From: Methanomassiliicoccales archaeon RumEn M1
GTDB lineage: Archaea; Thermoplasmatota; Thermoplasmata; Methanomassiliicoccales; Methanomassiliicoccaceae
Length of the DNA: 64,000 bases
Direction of reading: 5' to 3'
Assembly: GCA_001421185.1 (NCBI GenBank)
Contig: LJKK01000134.1
Location: 1-64,000 of the forward strand
The position numbers were made by a program, and so were the translations under genes. The notes beneath the pieces are model-generated. The model was not told the origin of the DNA. It did no database searches and saw only the letters and a list, made by a program, of their open reading frames with translations. This document shows, one piece after another, positions 54,843 through 63,208 of this stretch (its first letter is position 1; the number at the start of each line of letters is the position of its first letter).

Positions 54843-55385
54843 ATGAGAATGAGACGCCAGCCCGTGGTCCAGATAGGCGATAGGGAGAGCATCCTGGGGT
54901 CGGACGCCCTGGACAGCATCGAGGAGCACCTCGACGACATCATCGAGCGGATGTCGGTGTCAGGGCGCAACGAGGCCAGATCGATCGACGAGGCCAAGGA
55001 GAGCACGATAGCGTGGTACGATCGTCTGCATCGAGCGGACCACGGGGTGCCGCTCAACAGGGCGCAGGTCGATGAGCTGAGGGGCCACCTGCAGGGGGTG
55101 GCGACCCGCTCGATAGCGAAATGGAACGGCCGCCAGCTGGCCGACCAGTTGAACGAGCTGGGGAACTCGATCGAGGGCTCCGGTCTGGCGGACGGCGATC
55201 AGGCGCTCCTCGAGGAAATGACCTTCCAGCTGAGGAACGACGCCGCCTCCCGCGGTTATCGGAGGGAGCACGATCGCGCGCTGGAGTCCTTGCTAGCGAT
55301 CATCGCCCGGGCGCCGGTGGCGTGGGCGGAGGAATGGACGCTCCGGCTGGAACGTTTCCTGGGCCGCCATCGGTGGTGGCTCTAG
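54843..55385 (+). CDS. hypothetical helical protein, 180 aa
   Basis: I do not recognise it. It is soluble and almost wholly helical, with charged residues throughout ([46 protein letters not shown]), no Cys and no signal. It follows the sensor kinase by ~50 bp on the same strand and may be cotranscribed. Its stop overlaps the convergent purA gene by 4 bp. Codon use matches neighbours. Confidence 0.6.
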   Translation: MRMRRQPVVQIGDRESILGSDALDSIEEHLDDIIERMSVSGRNEARSIDEAKESTIAWYDRLHRADHGVPLNRAQVDELRGHLQGVATRSIAKWNGRQLADQLNELGNSIEGSGLADGDQALLEEMTFQLRNDAASRGYRREHDRALESLLAIIARAPVAWAEEWTLRLERFLGRHRWWL

Positions 55386-56687
55386 GCCGTCCAGCGGTCG
55401 GGGCGGAGGTCGATGGTCTCCTCCCTTCTCTTTCCTACCGACAGGATGTCGGCCTTGACGCCCACTTCCCTCTCGATGTAGGCGATGTAGTCGCGCATGG
55501 CCCGCGGCAGCCCTCGACGCCCTGGCGGCACAGCTCGGCCGTTTCCTCCGACCAGGAGCTCCAGCCATCCAGCTCCTTGTAGATGGGCTTGACGCGCATC
55601 AATCTGGACACGCTGCCGGGAAAGTTCTCCACCCTCTCGCCATCGATGTCGTAGGCGACGCACACCTTGATCCGATCGATGTCGTTCAGCACGTCCAGCT
55701 TCGTGATGGCCAACGAGGTCAGGCCGTTCAACCGGGCCGCGTGGCGCAGGACCACCAGGTCCAGCCACCCGCATCTACGCTCCCGTCCGGTGGTCGTGCC
55801 GAACTCCTCGCCCTGGTGCAGCAGCCTCTGCCCGATCTCGTCCTTGAGCTCGGTGGGGAACGGGCCGGCGCCCACCCGGGTGGTGTAGGCCTTGGCGACG
55901 CCGACCACCTGCTCCACCATGGACGGGGGGACGCCCGCGCCGGTGCAGATGGCGGCCGAGGTGCAGTTGGAGGAGGTGACGTACGGGTACGTTCCATTGT
56001 CGATGTCCAGCATGGTGCCCTGGGCCCCCTCGAACATCACGTTCTTGCCGGCCCTGATGGCTTCATGGATGAGCACGGAGGTGTCCACGATCCTGTCGCG
56101 ATAGGTCCTTCCGTACTCGAGCAGCTTCCCGACCAGCTCCTCGCGGTCGATGCCCAGAGGCTCGCCGAGAGAATCGGCCAGCCGCTCCTTCATGGGAAGG
56201 ATGGTCTCGAGACGCTCTCTTAGGTAGCTCTCTTCCAACAGGTCCCCCATGCGAATGCCGGAGCGGGCCACCTTGTCCGAGTAGCAGGGCCCGATGCCGC
56301 GGCCGGTGGTCCCCACCCCTCTGCTGCCGCGGGCGCGCTCCTCCGCCCCGTCAAAGGCGCGGTGGTATGGCAGAACGACGTGGCCCGGTCGGAGATCATG
56401 AGCCCATCGGCCGAGCGGCCGGTTCGTCTCAGTCCCTCGATCTCCTTTCCCATGGCCTCGCAGTCGACCACCACGCCATTGGCGATGACCGAGGTCACAC
56501 CGGAGCGGACCATTCCCGACGGCAGCAGGTGGAGCGCGATGACCTCGTCCCCCACCTTGATGGTGTGGCCGGCATTGGCCCCGCCCTGGTAGCGGACGAC
56601 CATGTCGGCGCCCTCCGCCAAATAATCAGTTATCTTTCCCTTACCCTCATCGCCCCATTGCATTCCAATGATCGCTAACGTCGGCAA
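55382..56687 (-). CDS. purA: adenylosuccinate synthetase (two apparent frameshifts)
   Basis: ~435 residues, joining IMP and aspartate with GTP on the way to [17 protein letters not shown] near residue 8 is the GTP loop, [11 protein letters not shown] the IMP site, [16 protein letters not shown] near residue 110, then [22 protein letters not shown]. Breaks: near 56382 (DRA must read [12 protein letters not shown]; one C missing in GCCCAC) and near 55510 (VEG must read [13 protein letters not shown]; one base missing in GGGCTGCC). TTG 56687 is chosen: GGTG lies ~8 bp upstream and a TATA-like ATTAAAATAT ~35-45 bp upstream. The family motif starts right there. Confidence 0.9.
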
Positions 56688-56726
56688 GAAGACACCGGTG
56701 GTGGTCAGCAGGTTCACATATTTTAA

Positions 56727-57836
56727 TCATGCCTCGCCACGGCGCGAGGCCTCTCGATATATGGACAGCACATCCTCTAGCGGGAGGTCCGTCTTGATGG
56801 CGGTGGGGGAGAAATGCGTCCTTGACGCCCGTCCGATCTCGTTCAGGCGCTCGAGCAGTGGCTCCATTCGCGGCGGGGACATGCCCAGTGTGGAGGACAC
56901 CTCGTCATTGTCATAGAAGAACGGTGTATCGATCTCCGACCTCCACAGCCCCAGATATTTCCGGCAGCGACCCGCTTCCGAGAGGTCGTCGGATGCGTCC
57001 ATGGTCGACAGCAGCTCCGGGTCATGAAGGGGACCTAGCCATAACGGCCCCGCCGAGCCAGCCTTGTCCTCGGGCCCGTAGCAGAAGCCGCCGGAGACGG
57101 GGTCGTGCTCGACGTACCCCATCCGGGAAAGGCAGCGGTCGGCCGCTGAGCCCCCCTCCTCCATCTGGAGGTATATGCGGACGTAGTGGTCGGCATAGAA
57201 CGACAGGAGGCATCTCGCTCCCCGGTCCTCCTTGGCGGCCTCCCTCATCACATGCCCTATGAGGATGCGCAGCCCCGTCTCGTGGCCGTAGGGGGAGCGC
57301 TTCGATAGGGCGCCATACCTGCGACGGCATTTTCGAGGATAGGTCCCGGCCAGCGGGGCGGTGTCAGTGGCCGTGATCGCCAGAATGCCGCGGCGTTTCA
57401 CGGCCTGCACCGCCGAGGGGATGAAATGCACCGGGCTGCCGAACGGATCGAGATCGATCAGATCGAACGCCCGTCGGGCGAGCATGCACCGCAGATCCTC
57501 GTTGGTGACGTGGCATCTTGCCTCCACGCCGTTGAGGGCGACGTTCGTCCTGATGTACTCGGCCGCCTGGGGGTCGCGATCGTTGGCCGTGACATCGGCG
57601 ACGTCCGTCTCTACCGCCCATCGGACCGCCCGTGCTCCTGTTCCGGCCATCGCGTCGAGGGCCGAGCGCACCGGACGCGCTCGCAGGAACATGACCGAGA
57701 CGTCGCGGTTGAAAGCCATCTGGGAGTTGAAGAACACCTGTCCGATGCGCTTGCCCGGTCCACCCGATGAAAACGTGTTAGGGACCAGCAGGCGGGTCCT
57801 TCCTTCCAGAACCTCGACCGAGCCGGGAGGGCTCAC
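56727..57836 (-). CDS. trm1: tRNA (guanine26-N2)-dimethyltransferase
   Basis: 369 residues. FFNSQMAFNRDVSVMFLRA near residue 35, SAM site ALDAMAGTGARAVRWA near residue 60, NDRDPQA, and the catalytic IDLDPFGSPVHFIPSA near residue 122, all typical of Trm1, which dimethylates G26 of tRNA using S-adenosylmethionine. The C-terminal domain carries a winged-helix-like end (TLGMSPPRMEPLLERLNEIG). Its start overlaps the upstream NTPase stop (ATGA), and purA follows ~40 bp later. Confidence 0.95.
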   Translation of the reverse strand: MSPPGSVEVLEGRTRLLVPNTFSSGGPGKRIGQVFFNSQMAFNRDVSVMFLRARPVRSALDAMAGTGARAVRWAVETDVADVTANDRDPQAAEYIRTNVALNGVEARCHVTNEDLRCMLARRAFDLIDLDPFGSPVHFIPSAVQAVKRRGILAITATDTAPLAGTYPRKCRRRYGALSKRSPYGHETGLRILIGHVMREAAKEDRGARCLLSFYADHYVRIYLQMEEGGSAADRCLSRMGYVEHDPVSGGFCYGPEDKAGSAGPLWLGPLHDPELLSTMDASDDLSEAGRCRKYLGLWRSEIDTPFFYDNDEVSSTLGMSPPRMEPLLERLNEIGRASRTHFSPTAIKTDLPLEDVLSIYREASRRGEA

Positions 57837-58378
57837 AGGAGCTCTCCCTTCATGAGCTTCATGATCTTGTACGGGAGCAGATTGCGGTTGATGGGAGTCA
57901 CTTCCAAGATACGGATGTCGTCCCTCCGCCTGATGTCCTGCAAAAGAGGATTCCTGGACTTCTTATGAAGCGTCAGGATGAGAGGTTTATCGATGTCCAG
58001 GGCGTACTTCACGGTCTCGATGAAGGGCTGCGATTCGACCTCCATCCGGCCCACCTCGTCGATGACGATGACGTCCGAGTCCTCGGTGGCCTTGAGCAAT
58101 GCCTTCACGCCTACCGTCTCCAGCACGCTGAGGTCTACTCCGAACTTGCCTACATTGAACTTCGATTCGATGTCTACATGGGCGAACACGCCCTTCTCCT
58201 TGTTCTGCCAGTCCACTATGGCGAAGCCGGTCCGCTTTCCGCCCTCCACGATGGGTTCGGTGACCATTCCCCCCACCTTGCAGCCTTCGGCCTCCAACAT
58301 CTCTATGACCTTCAACAATGCGTGGGTCTTGCCTGCTCCAGGCAAACCCGTAATGCCGATCTTGATACCAGTTTTCAT
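57833..58378 (-). CDS. nucleoside-triphosphatase, THEP1 family
   Basis: 181 residues. Walker A GLPGAGKTHALLKV near residue 11, Walker B-like VIVIDEVGRMEV near residue 105, and FVxTLHKKSRNP-like LILTLHKKSRNPLLQ near residue 137. THEP1 enzymes hydrolyse ATP, GTP and other NTPs slowly; their role in the cell is unclear, and the human relative (NTPCR) is similar. It is first in the operon with trm1 and purA, overlapping trm1 by 4 bp. Confidence 0.93.
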   Translation of the reverse strand: MKTGIKIGITGLPGAGKTHALLKVIEMLEAEGCKVGGMVTEPIVEGGKRTGFAIVDWQNKEKGVFAHVDIESKFNVGKFGVDLSVLETVGVKALLKATEDSDVIVIDEVGRMEVESQPFIETVKYALDIDKPLILTLHKKSRNPLLQDIRRRDDIRILEVTPINRNLLPYKIMKLMKGELL

Positions 58379-58503
58379 TCTATGTCACCAATGATGCGAA
58401 CGTGTGGCCCTAGGGTCTTCCATGGGAAACAGGTGCCAGCGCGTATGGGTTTTGTTCTTATTATCTTTTCGAACAGTTGAAGCTCGTCGCCCGAAGTGCC
58501 GGG

Positions 58504-58812
58504 TCAGCCTTTCGCCCGGGCCCGGAACAGCATCAGGGCGGCCTCGATATCGGACATGCATCTCAGGTCCTCGACCGACGATGCATCCGACAGTTCGCCT
58601 GCGTGCAGCTCCTCCATGCTGCCATAGCCGGATAGCTGCAGCCCCCTTCTCAGGAAGAAGATCGTCCGGAAGGCGTCCATGAACCGGTTGAACCGGACGC
58701 CGTCGAAATCTTCTCCCCAACCGACCTCCTCGCGGACGGACCGGTCCATCTTCGCCAAAGCGGCCGTGGCGTGCTTGGTGGCGGTGCAGCGGCAGGTGGT
58801 CACGGCCACCAT
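58504..58812 (-). CDS. hypothetical protein, 102 aa
   Basis: Not recognised. A short soluble protein with an N-terminal Cys pair (TTCRCTATKH), a helical middle (GVRFNRFMDAFRTIFFLRRGL) and an acidic stretch (ELSDASSVEDL). Codon use and GC are normal for the region. It lies between mptD and the THEP1 gene on the same strand, about 55 bp after mptD, so cotranscription is possible. Confidence 0.5.
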   Translation of the reverse strand: MVAVTTCRCTATKHATAALAKMDRSVREEVGWGEDFDGVRFNRFMDAFRTIFFLRRGLQLSGYGSMEELHAGELSDASSVEDLRCMSDIEAALMLFRARAKG

Positions 58813-58866
58813 ATCGTCTTCCGAGTGTTAAGTCGTTTCGCCCTTGTCATCGTTTCCGGCCGATCG

Positions 58867-59253
58867 TCAGAGAGATTCGATCCTCTCGACGTACATCAGG
58901 GGATACTTGATCTCCTCGACGTACCTCAATCTGCCCTTTACTCGGACATCCTCGATCTTGATGACGACCGATACGTCCAGCATATCGCCCGTCAGGGACT
59001 GGTAGTCGTACTCGTTCTTCTTGCGGCGAAGGCTCTCGCGGTGAATGTGCACGGAGACCGATTCCACGAACGGCTGCACCATGACGCCATGCTCGATGGC
59101 CCTCTCCAAGCTCTCCACATTGGAGGCGCTTACGGGAGCGCCGACGAACTGATGGTACACCGCCGCCAGCTTGATCCCCGCTTCGAACACCGCCCTCTCG
59201 CGGACGGTGCATTGGAAGTACGAGGCCGCCCTTTCCTCTCGTGAACGGTCCAT
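58867..59253 (-). CDS. mptD: archaeal dihydroneopterin aldolase (MptD)
   Basis: 128 residues, the archaeal family distinct from bacterial FolB. RAVFEAGIKLAAVYHQFVGAPVS near residues 20-42 contains the conserved Glu and His-Gln-Phe; QPFVESVSVHIH, YDYQSLTGDMLDV and a C-terminal YPLMYVERIE complete the pattern. It cleaves 7,8-dihydroneopterin (or its cyclic-phosphate-derived form) to 6-hydroxymethyl-7,8-dihydropterin for tetrahydromethanopterin or folate. This supports methanogen-type C1 metabolism, though Methanomassiliicoccales lack the full methyl branch. Confidence 0.92.
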   Translation of the reverse strand: MDRSREERAASYFQCTVRERAVFEAGIKLAAVYHQFVGAPVSASNVESLERAIEHGVMVQPFVESVSVHIHRESLRRKKNEYDYQSLTGDMLDVSVVIKIEDVRVKGRLRYVEEIKYPLMYVERIESL

Positions 59254-59555
59254 GCGTGTCCCTCGGGCATGAATGGATGCATGATATTAAATGCTGACCC
59301 GGACGGCAGGCCCCGGCCGGAGCCGCCCGGGCCGCAGACTGGACGAAGGCCGCCAGGCCCGGCGGGACCCGGAGGCTTCCGAGTTGTTATGGGGACTGAC
59401 CGCTCGAGCGATGAAGGCTCGGACAGCGCCCGCTAGGCATCGGTCCCCGTTGGAACGATGACATTTACCGGTCACGTATCGCGGACAGTTGCCTTCTCCT
59501 CCAGATTCGTGGCCGATAGAAACCTTTTATATGGTCTCTCATATCACAAGGTCCA
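59254..59555. other. divergent promoter region mptD/nadA
   Basis: About 300 bp. The left part is very GC-rich (accgg/gccgg-type repeats near 59297-59345) without a convincing gene; the right end turns AT-rich. A short minus-strand open frame (59287-59475) has no coding character. The nadA TATA box is annotated separately. Confidence 0.5.
59524..59532 (+). promoter_or_regulatory. TATA box of nadA
   Basis: CTTTTATAT lies about 27 bp before the nadA ATG at 59556, so transcription would start at or next to the start codon and the mRNA is probably leaderless. Confidence 0.6.
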
Positions 59556-60461
59556 ATGCAGCTCCAGGAGAGGATAGCAGAGCTGAAGAAGGAGAGGAAC
59601 GCTGTCATCCTCGCCCATAACTATCAGCTTCCTGAGGTCCAGGACATCGCCGACTTCGTGGGCGACTCCCTTGGACTGGCCAAGCAGGCCTCCATGGCCG
59701 ATGCGGACGTCATCGTTTTCTGCGGCGTCGACTTCATGGCCGAGAGCGCCAAGATACTCAATCCACAGAGGATCGTTCTGCATCCCGAGACCAAGGCTTG
59801 CTGCCCCATGGCCGCGATGTGCGATCCGTCAGGCGTTAGGATGCTCAAGAAGGACTTCCCCCGCGCCGACGTGGTGGCCTATGTGAACACATCGGCCGAG
59901 TGCAAGGCCGAGGCCGACGTGTGCTGCACCTCCTCCAACGCCATCAAGGTGGTCAACTCCATGGAGTCCGACCTCGTCATCTTCCTGCCGGACGAGAACC
60001 TGGCAAGTTATGTTCAGAGGTACACCGACAAGAGCATCCTCCCATGGCCGGGCCACTGTCCGACCCATGAGTCGATATCACTGGAGAAGATCGAGAAGTT
60101 AAAGAAGGAGCATCCCCAGGCGCAGGTGCTCGTCCATCCTGAGTGCCGTCCCGAGGTCGTAGACATCGCCGACGGCGTAAGGTCCACCGAGGGCATGCTC
60201 AATTTCATCAGGGAATCGGACAAGAAGGAGTTCATCATCGGCACCGAGAAGGAGATGATCTACCGTCTGTCCAAGGAGTTCCCGGACCGGATCTTCCATG
60301 AGGTGCCGGGGGCGGTGTGCCCGACGATGAAGTTGGTCACGCTGGAAAACATCCTCGCCGCGCTGGAGTCGATGTCGCCTGAGGTGACCCTATCGCCCGA
60401 GCTCATGGAGAAGGCCCGAGCGCCTCTGGAGAGGATGATGGCCATCGGCCGCGGGGACTGA
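59556..60461 (+). CDS. nadA: quinolinate synthase
   Basis: 301 residues. It condenses iminoaspartate with dihydroxyacetone phosphate to quinolinate, the NAD precursor, with a [4Fe-4S] cluster. Cluster Cys residues lie in KACCPMAAMC near residue 80, the PGHCPTHE region near residue 167 and GAVCPTMK near residue 251. ILAHNYQLPEVQDIADFVGDSLGLA at residues 19-43 and VHPECRPEV are substrate segments. Complete and single-domain. No NadB or NadC gene is next to it. Confidence 0.97.
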   Translation: MQLQERIAELKKERNAVILAHNYQLPEVQDIADFVGDSLGLAKQASMADADVIVFCGVDFMAESAKILNPQRIVLHPETKACCPMAAMCDPSGVRMLKKDFPRADVVAYVNTSAECKAEADVCCTSSNAIKVVNSMESDLVIFLPDENLASYVQRYTDKSILPWPGHCPTHESISLEKIEKLKKEHPQAQVLVHPECRPEVVDIADGVRSTEGMLNFIRESDKKEFIIGTEKEMIYRLSKEFPDRIFHEVPGAVCPTMKLVTLENILAALESMSPEVTLSPELMEKARAPLERMMAIGRGD

Positions 60462-60518
60462 ACCCGACCTCGCCGTTTCGGCACGTCATCTCGGCAATGT
60501 TCCATTCTTCAGCGAGCG

Positions 60519-61181
60519 CTAGAGCCGCAGAAAAGTGCCGAGCGAACCGTACATGAAGTATGCCGCGAACACGATGAGGAACAGCCCGCACGCGACGTAC
60601 AGACCTCGCAGCCACTTGCCCCGGAATAGGGCACGTCCCTTGTTGGCCGAATAAGATACTAGTCCCAGATATACGAAGTCGCAGGACAGGTGGACGGCCG
60701 CGAACAGGGGTATCATCCACCAGCCGAAGGCGGAGGCCAGGCCGATCAGCGCGGCCCCCGCGGTGGCCCACCATAGCAGGAAATAGGGATTGGCCGCCGA
60801 GAGCACGATCCCCGAGACCAGGGCGCCATGCTTCGAATCGCCCTCCCCTCCCGCCTCCTGCGGCCGCAGCATGGAGATGCCCATGTAAAGGAGGAAGGCG
60901 CCTCCCACCAGGCCTATGGCGGCAAGGATGTTCTCGTCCTGCAGGAACACCATCAGCCCCAGGAAGATGGTCAGGATGAGGGGCACCTCGACCAGCGCAT
61001 GGCCGAGCGACAGCTTAAGCCCGGAACGGGGGTCATCGAGCCCCCGGGCCACCGCTGTGGCGAACAAGGGTCCGGGGGCGATCACCCCAGAGGCCGATAT
61101 GACAACCACCCATGCCAGGAACATGAGGGGATCGGTCGGGCCTTCCATGACGCTCTGATGAAAAGGGCGGTATATATCCAT
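60519..61181 (-). CDS. LysE/RhtB-family exporter
   Basis: About 220 residues with six membrane segments. The N-terminal signature SGVIAPGPLFATAVARGL near residue 32 and LKLSLGHALVEVPLI are typical of LysE/RhtB amino-acid exporters, as is the AANPYFLLWW in the middle. The substrate cannot be told. An in-frame ATG at 61148 (MEGPTDPL) is an equally good start, giving 209 residues. Orientation is opposite to nadA, convergent, 57 bp apart. Confidence 0.85.
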   Translation of the reverse strand: MDIYRPFHQSVMEGPTDPLMFLAWVVVISASGVIAPGPLFATAVARGLDDPRSGLKLSLGHALVEVPLILTIFLGLMVFLQDENILAAIGLVGGAFLLYMGISMLRPQEAGGEGDSKHGALVSGIVLSAANPYFLLWWATAGAALIGLASAFGWWMIPLFAAVHLSCDFVYLGLVSYSANKGRALFRGKWLRGLYVACGLFLIVFAAYFMYGSLGTFLRL

Positions 61182-61398
61182 TGAGCCATTGGCGACATCC
61201 TCCCGTCCGTGGAGCGGTCCTGCCGTCTAAGTATCGCCATCCGATTTATGACGAAGCATAGCTTCGTCAATCGCTAGGATATATACCTTTACATTCATTT
61301 GACATAGGACAGATGGGTCGCCCGACTCGCCCTGGCGTTAATTTGGGGGCCACATTATTTAATAGATGTTCATCATTCCAAGCCAACCCTGGTGTACG

Positions 61399-62451
61399 AT
61401 GAGGTCAAAGTTTGACGCGCTGAAGTACCTTGGATGTTTGGCCCTGATAGCCTTGGCCATCATGGCGGCCGACCCCCGGGCCCTTTGGGATGCCCTGGCC
61501 GGCGTCGAGGTGGGGACCCTTGGGGCGGTGGTCGTGCTTTACATCCTGAACCTCGTCACCAAGAGCTACCGATGGGGCGTTCTGATGAGGGACAATGGCT
61601 CGTCCGACCGACCTCCCTTTCATTCGGTACTTGCCAACTTTGCCTTCTCTCAGGCGATCAACAACGTCACCCCGGGAAGGGTGGTCGGTGAGGCCACCAG
61701 GATATACGGGGCCAGTTCTAGGATGGGGGTCAAGGTCGGCGTCGGAACGGCGCTGGTGGTCATCGAGAAGATGATGGACCTGGTCATAGCCACTGCCATG
61801 GCGGTCTTTGGCATGATCGTTCTCACGCCAATGCTCCTTGGCCACGTCCGGGATGAACTGACCGGGATCATCGTGTTCGCCGTGGTGCTGAACCTTCTAT
61901 TGATCGTTCTCCTGGCCAGGCCGAAGCTCATCGTCTCCGCCGGAAGGCGAACCATCAACATGATGTGCAGGCTACTGCCCGGAAAGATGGGCAACAGTAT
62001 TTGTTCCTACTCATCCAATTTCCTGAATTCCTTCGCTGCGTCCATGGACTCATCGGACCGGACCAAACGAAGGACGTTGACGGGCGCGGCCGCCTTGACG
62101 ATCCTCATCTGGGCCAACGAGGTCTTCCGTGTATGCCTCATACTTGTCGCTCTGGGGGCCCCGCTGAACTTCGCGGCCGCGATGGTGGTGACCGGCATCT
62201 CGGCGCTGAGCGCGGTGCTCCTGGTGGCTGGCAGCAATCATATATTGATATCATCGGCGGTGTTCTCCGCCGTTGGGATCGGTGCGGGGGTGGCCGCGGG
62301 AGCAGGCGTCCTGGCTGCCCTGACATCGATATGGCTATCGGTCCCGATCGGCCTCCTGGCCTATTTCCTGGAGGACCGGTTCGGCAGGTCCCCGACCATG
62401 AACCATGCACACACTTCGACCGGCTCCCCGACCGGTAAAGGGGATGATTGA
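61399..62451 (+). CDS. lysylphosphatidylglycerol synthase TM-like / flippase-like membrane protein
   Basis: 350 residues with about eight membrane segments. It has the pattern of the LPG-synthase transmembrane (AglD/MprF-type) family: LNLVTKSYRWGVLMRDNG near residue 53, SQAINNVTPGRVVGEATR near residue 85 and ALVVIEKMMDLV near residue 115. In archaea such proteins often sit beside dolichol-phosphate-type glycosyltransferases in glycan assembly, as here. ATG 61399 follows a ~26-bp-spaced TTTAATAG and fits better than ATG 61366. The glycosyltransferase gene starts 1 bp after its stop. Confidence 0.85.
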   Translation: MRSKFDALKYLGCLALIALAIMAADPRALWDALAGVEVGTLGAVVVLYILNLVTKSYRWGVLMRDNGSSDRPPFHSVLANFAFSQAINNVTPGRVVGEATRIYGASSRMGVKVGVGTALVVIEKMMDLVIATAMAVFGMIVLTPMLLGHVRDELTGIIVFAVVLNLLLIVLLARPKLIVSAGRRTINMMCRLLPGKMGNSICSYSSNFLNSFAASMDSSDRTKRRTLTGAAALTILIWANEVFRVCLILVALGAPLNFAAAMVVTGISALSAVLLVAGSNHILISSAVFSAVGIGAGVAAGAGVLAALTSIWLSVPIGLLAYFLEDRFGRSPTMNHAHTSTGSPTGKGDD

Positions 62452-62452
62452 T

Positions 62453-63208
62453 ATGGAATGCACGACTATCTTGCTCATCTGCAACGAGAAGGACAACATC
62501 GAACCTCTTACCCGGGACGTGCTCGACGTCTATTCACAGAACGGCATAGATGGAGAGGTTCTCCTGTTGGACGACGGAAGCACCGACGGGTCCAGTGAGA
62601 TCTGCGACCGGCTATCGGAGACGGAGGAGAGGGTGCGATGCGTCCACCACGGAGTGAACAGGGGCCGGTCATATGCCATACGCACCGGGTTCCAGGAGGC
62701 CAAAGGGGACGTGGCCATCATCATGGACGGCGACCGGCAGTATGAACCGAAGGAGATCCCCCTTTTCCTGAACAAGATCCGGGAGGGGAACGATGTTGTC
62801 ACGGGATGGCGCCATCAGCGTAGCGATCCCTTCATCAGGAAGTTCATCTCCCGCGTATACAACAAGTACATCATACAGAGAAAGTTCGGTCTGGACATAA
62901 AGGACCAGAACAGCGGGTTCAAGGCGTTCGTCCGTACCAAGGCGGTGAGCATGGGCTTCGATCCCGAAGGCTACCTCGGCCTGCACCGATACATATTGCC
63001 GCTGGCAAGCCTGCATGGAATGAAGATCGAGGAGATCCCCATAGTCCATTACGATCGCCCCAGCGGAAAGTCGTACATCAAGTTCTACACGGTGCCCTTC
63101 ATAGCCCTGAGGGACTTCCGTCGGTTCAACCGGGAGCATCGTGAGCAGATCCGATCGGCAAGGGCTTCCAGGTCCTCCGCCTCTTCGGCCAAGCGTACTG
63201 GTAGGTGA
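62453..63208 (+). CDS. family 2 glycosyltransferase (dolichol-phosphate mannose synthase-like)
   Basis: 251 residues. GT-A fold: TILLICNEKDNIEPL at the N-terminus, LLLDDGSTDGSSEI near residue 38, GRSYAIRTGFQEAKGDVAIIMDGDRQYEPKEIP (DxD-like DGD) near residues 72-104, and SGFKAFVRTKAV. These enzymes move a sugar from a nucleotide donor to a polyprenyl phosphate. A GGGG 9 bp upstream supports ATG 62453. Coupled to the flippase-like gene before it and to the epimerase after it (GTGA overlap); the three form a glycan operon. Confidence 0.92.
   Translation: MECTTILLICNEKDNIEPLTRDVLDVYSQNGIDGEVLLLDDGSTDGSSEICDRLSETEERVRCVHHGVNRGRSYAIRTGFQEAKGDVAIIMDGDRQYEPKEIPLFLNKIREGNDVVTGWRHQRSDPFIRKFISRVYNKYIIQRKFGLDIKDQNSGFKAFVRTKAVSMGFDPEGYLGLHRYILPLASLHGMKIEEIPIVHYDRPSGKSYIKFYTVPFIALRDFRRFNREHREQIRSARASRSSASSAKRTGR

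Noticed and set aside
14504..56687. Programmed frameshifting as an explanation of the split genes
   Set aside because: The sites share no slippery heptamer or downstream structure that I can see, and they occur in unrelated housekeeping genes.
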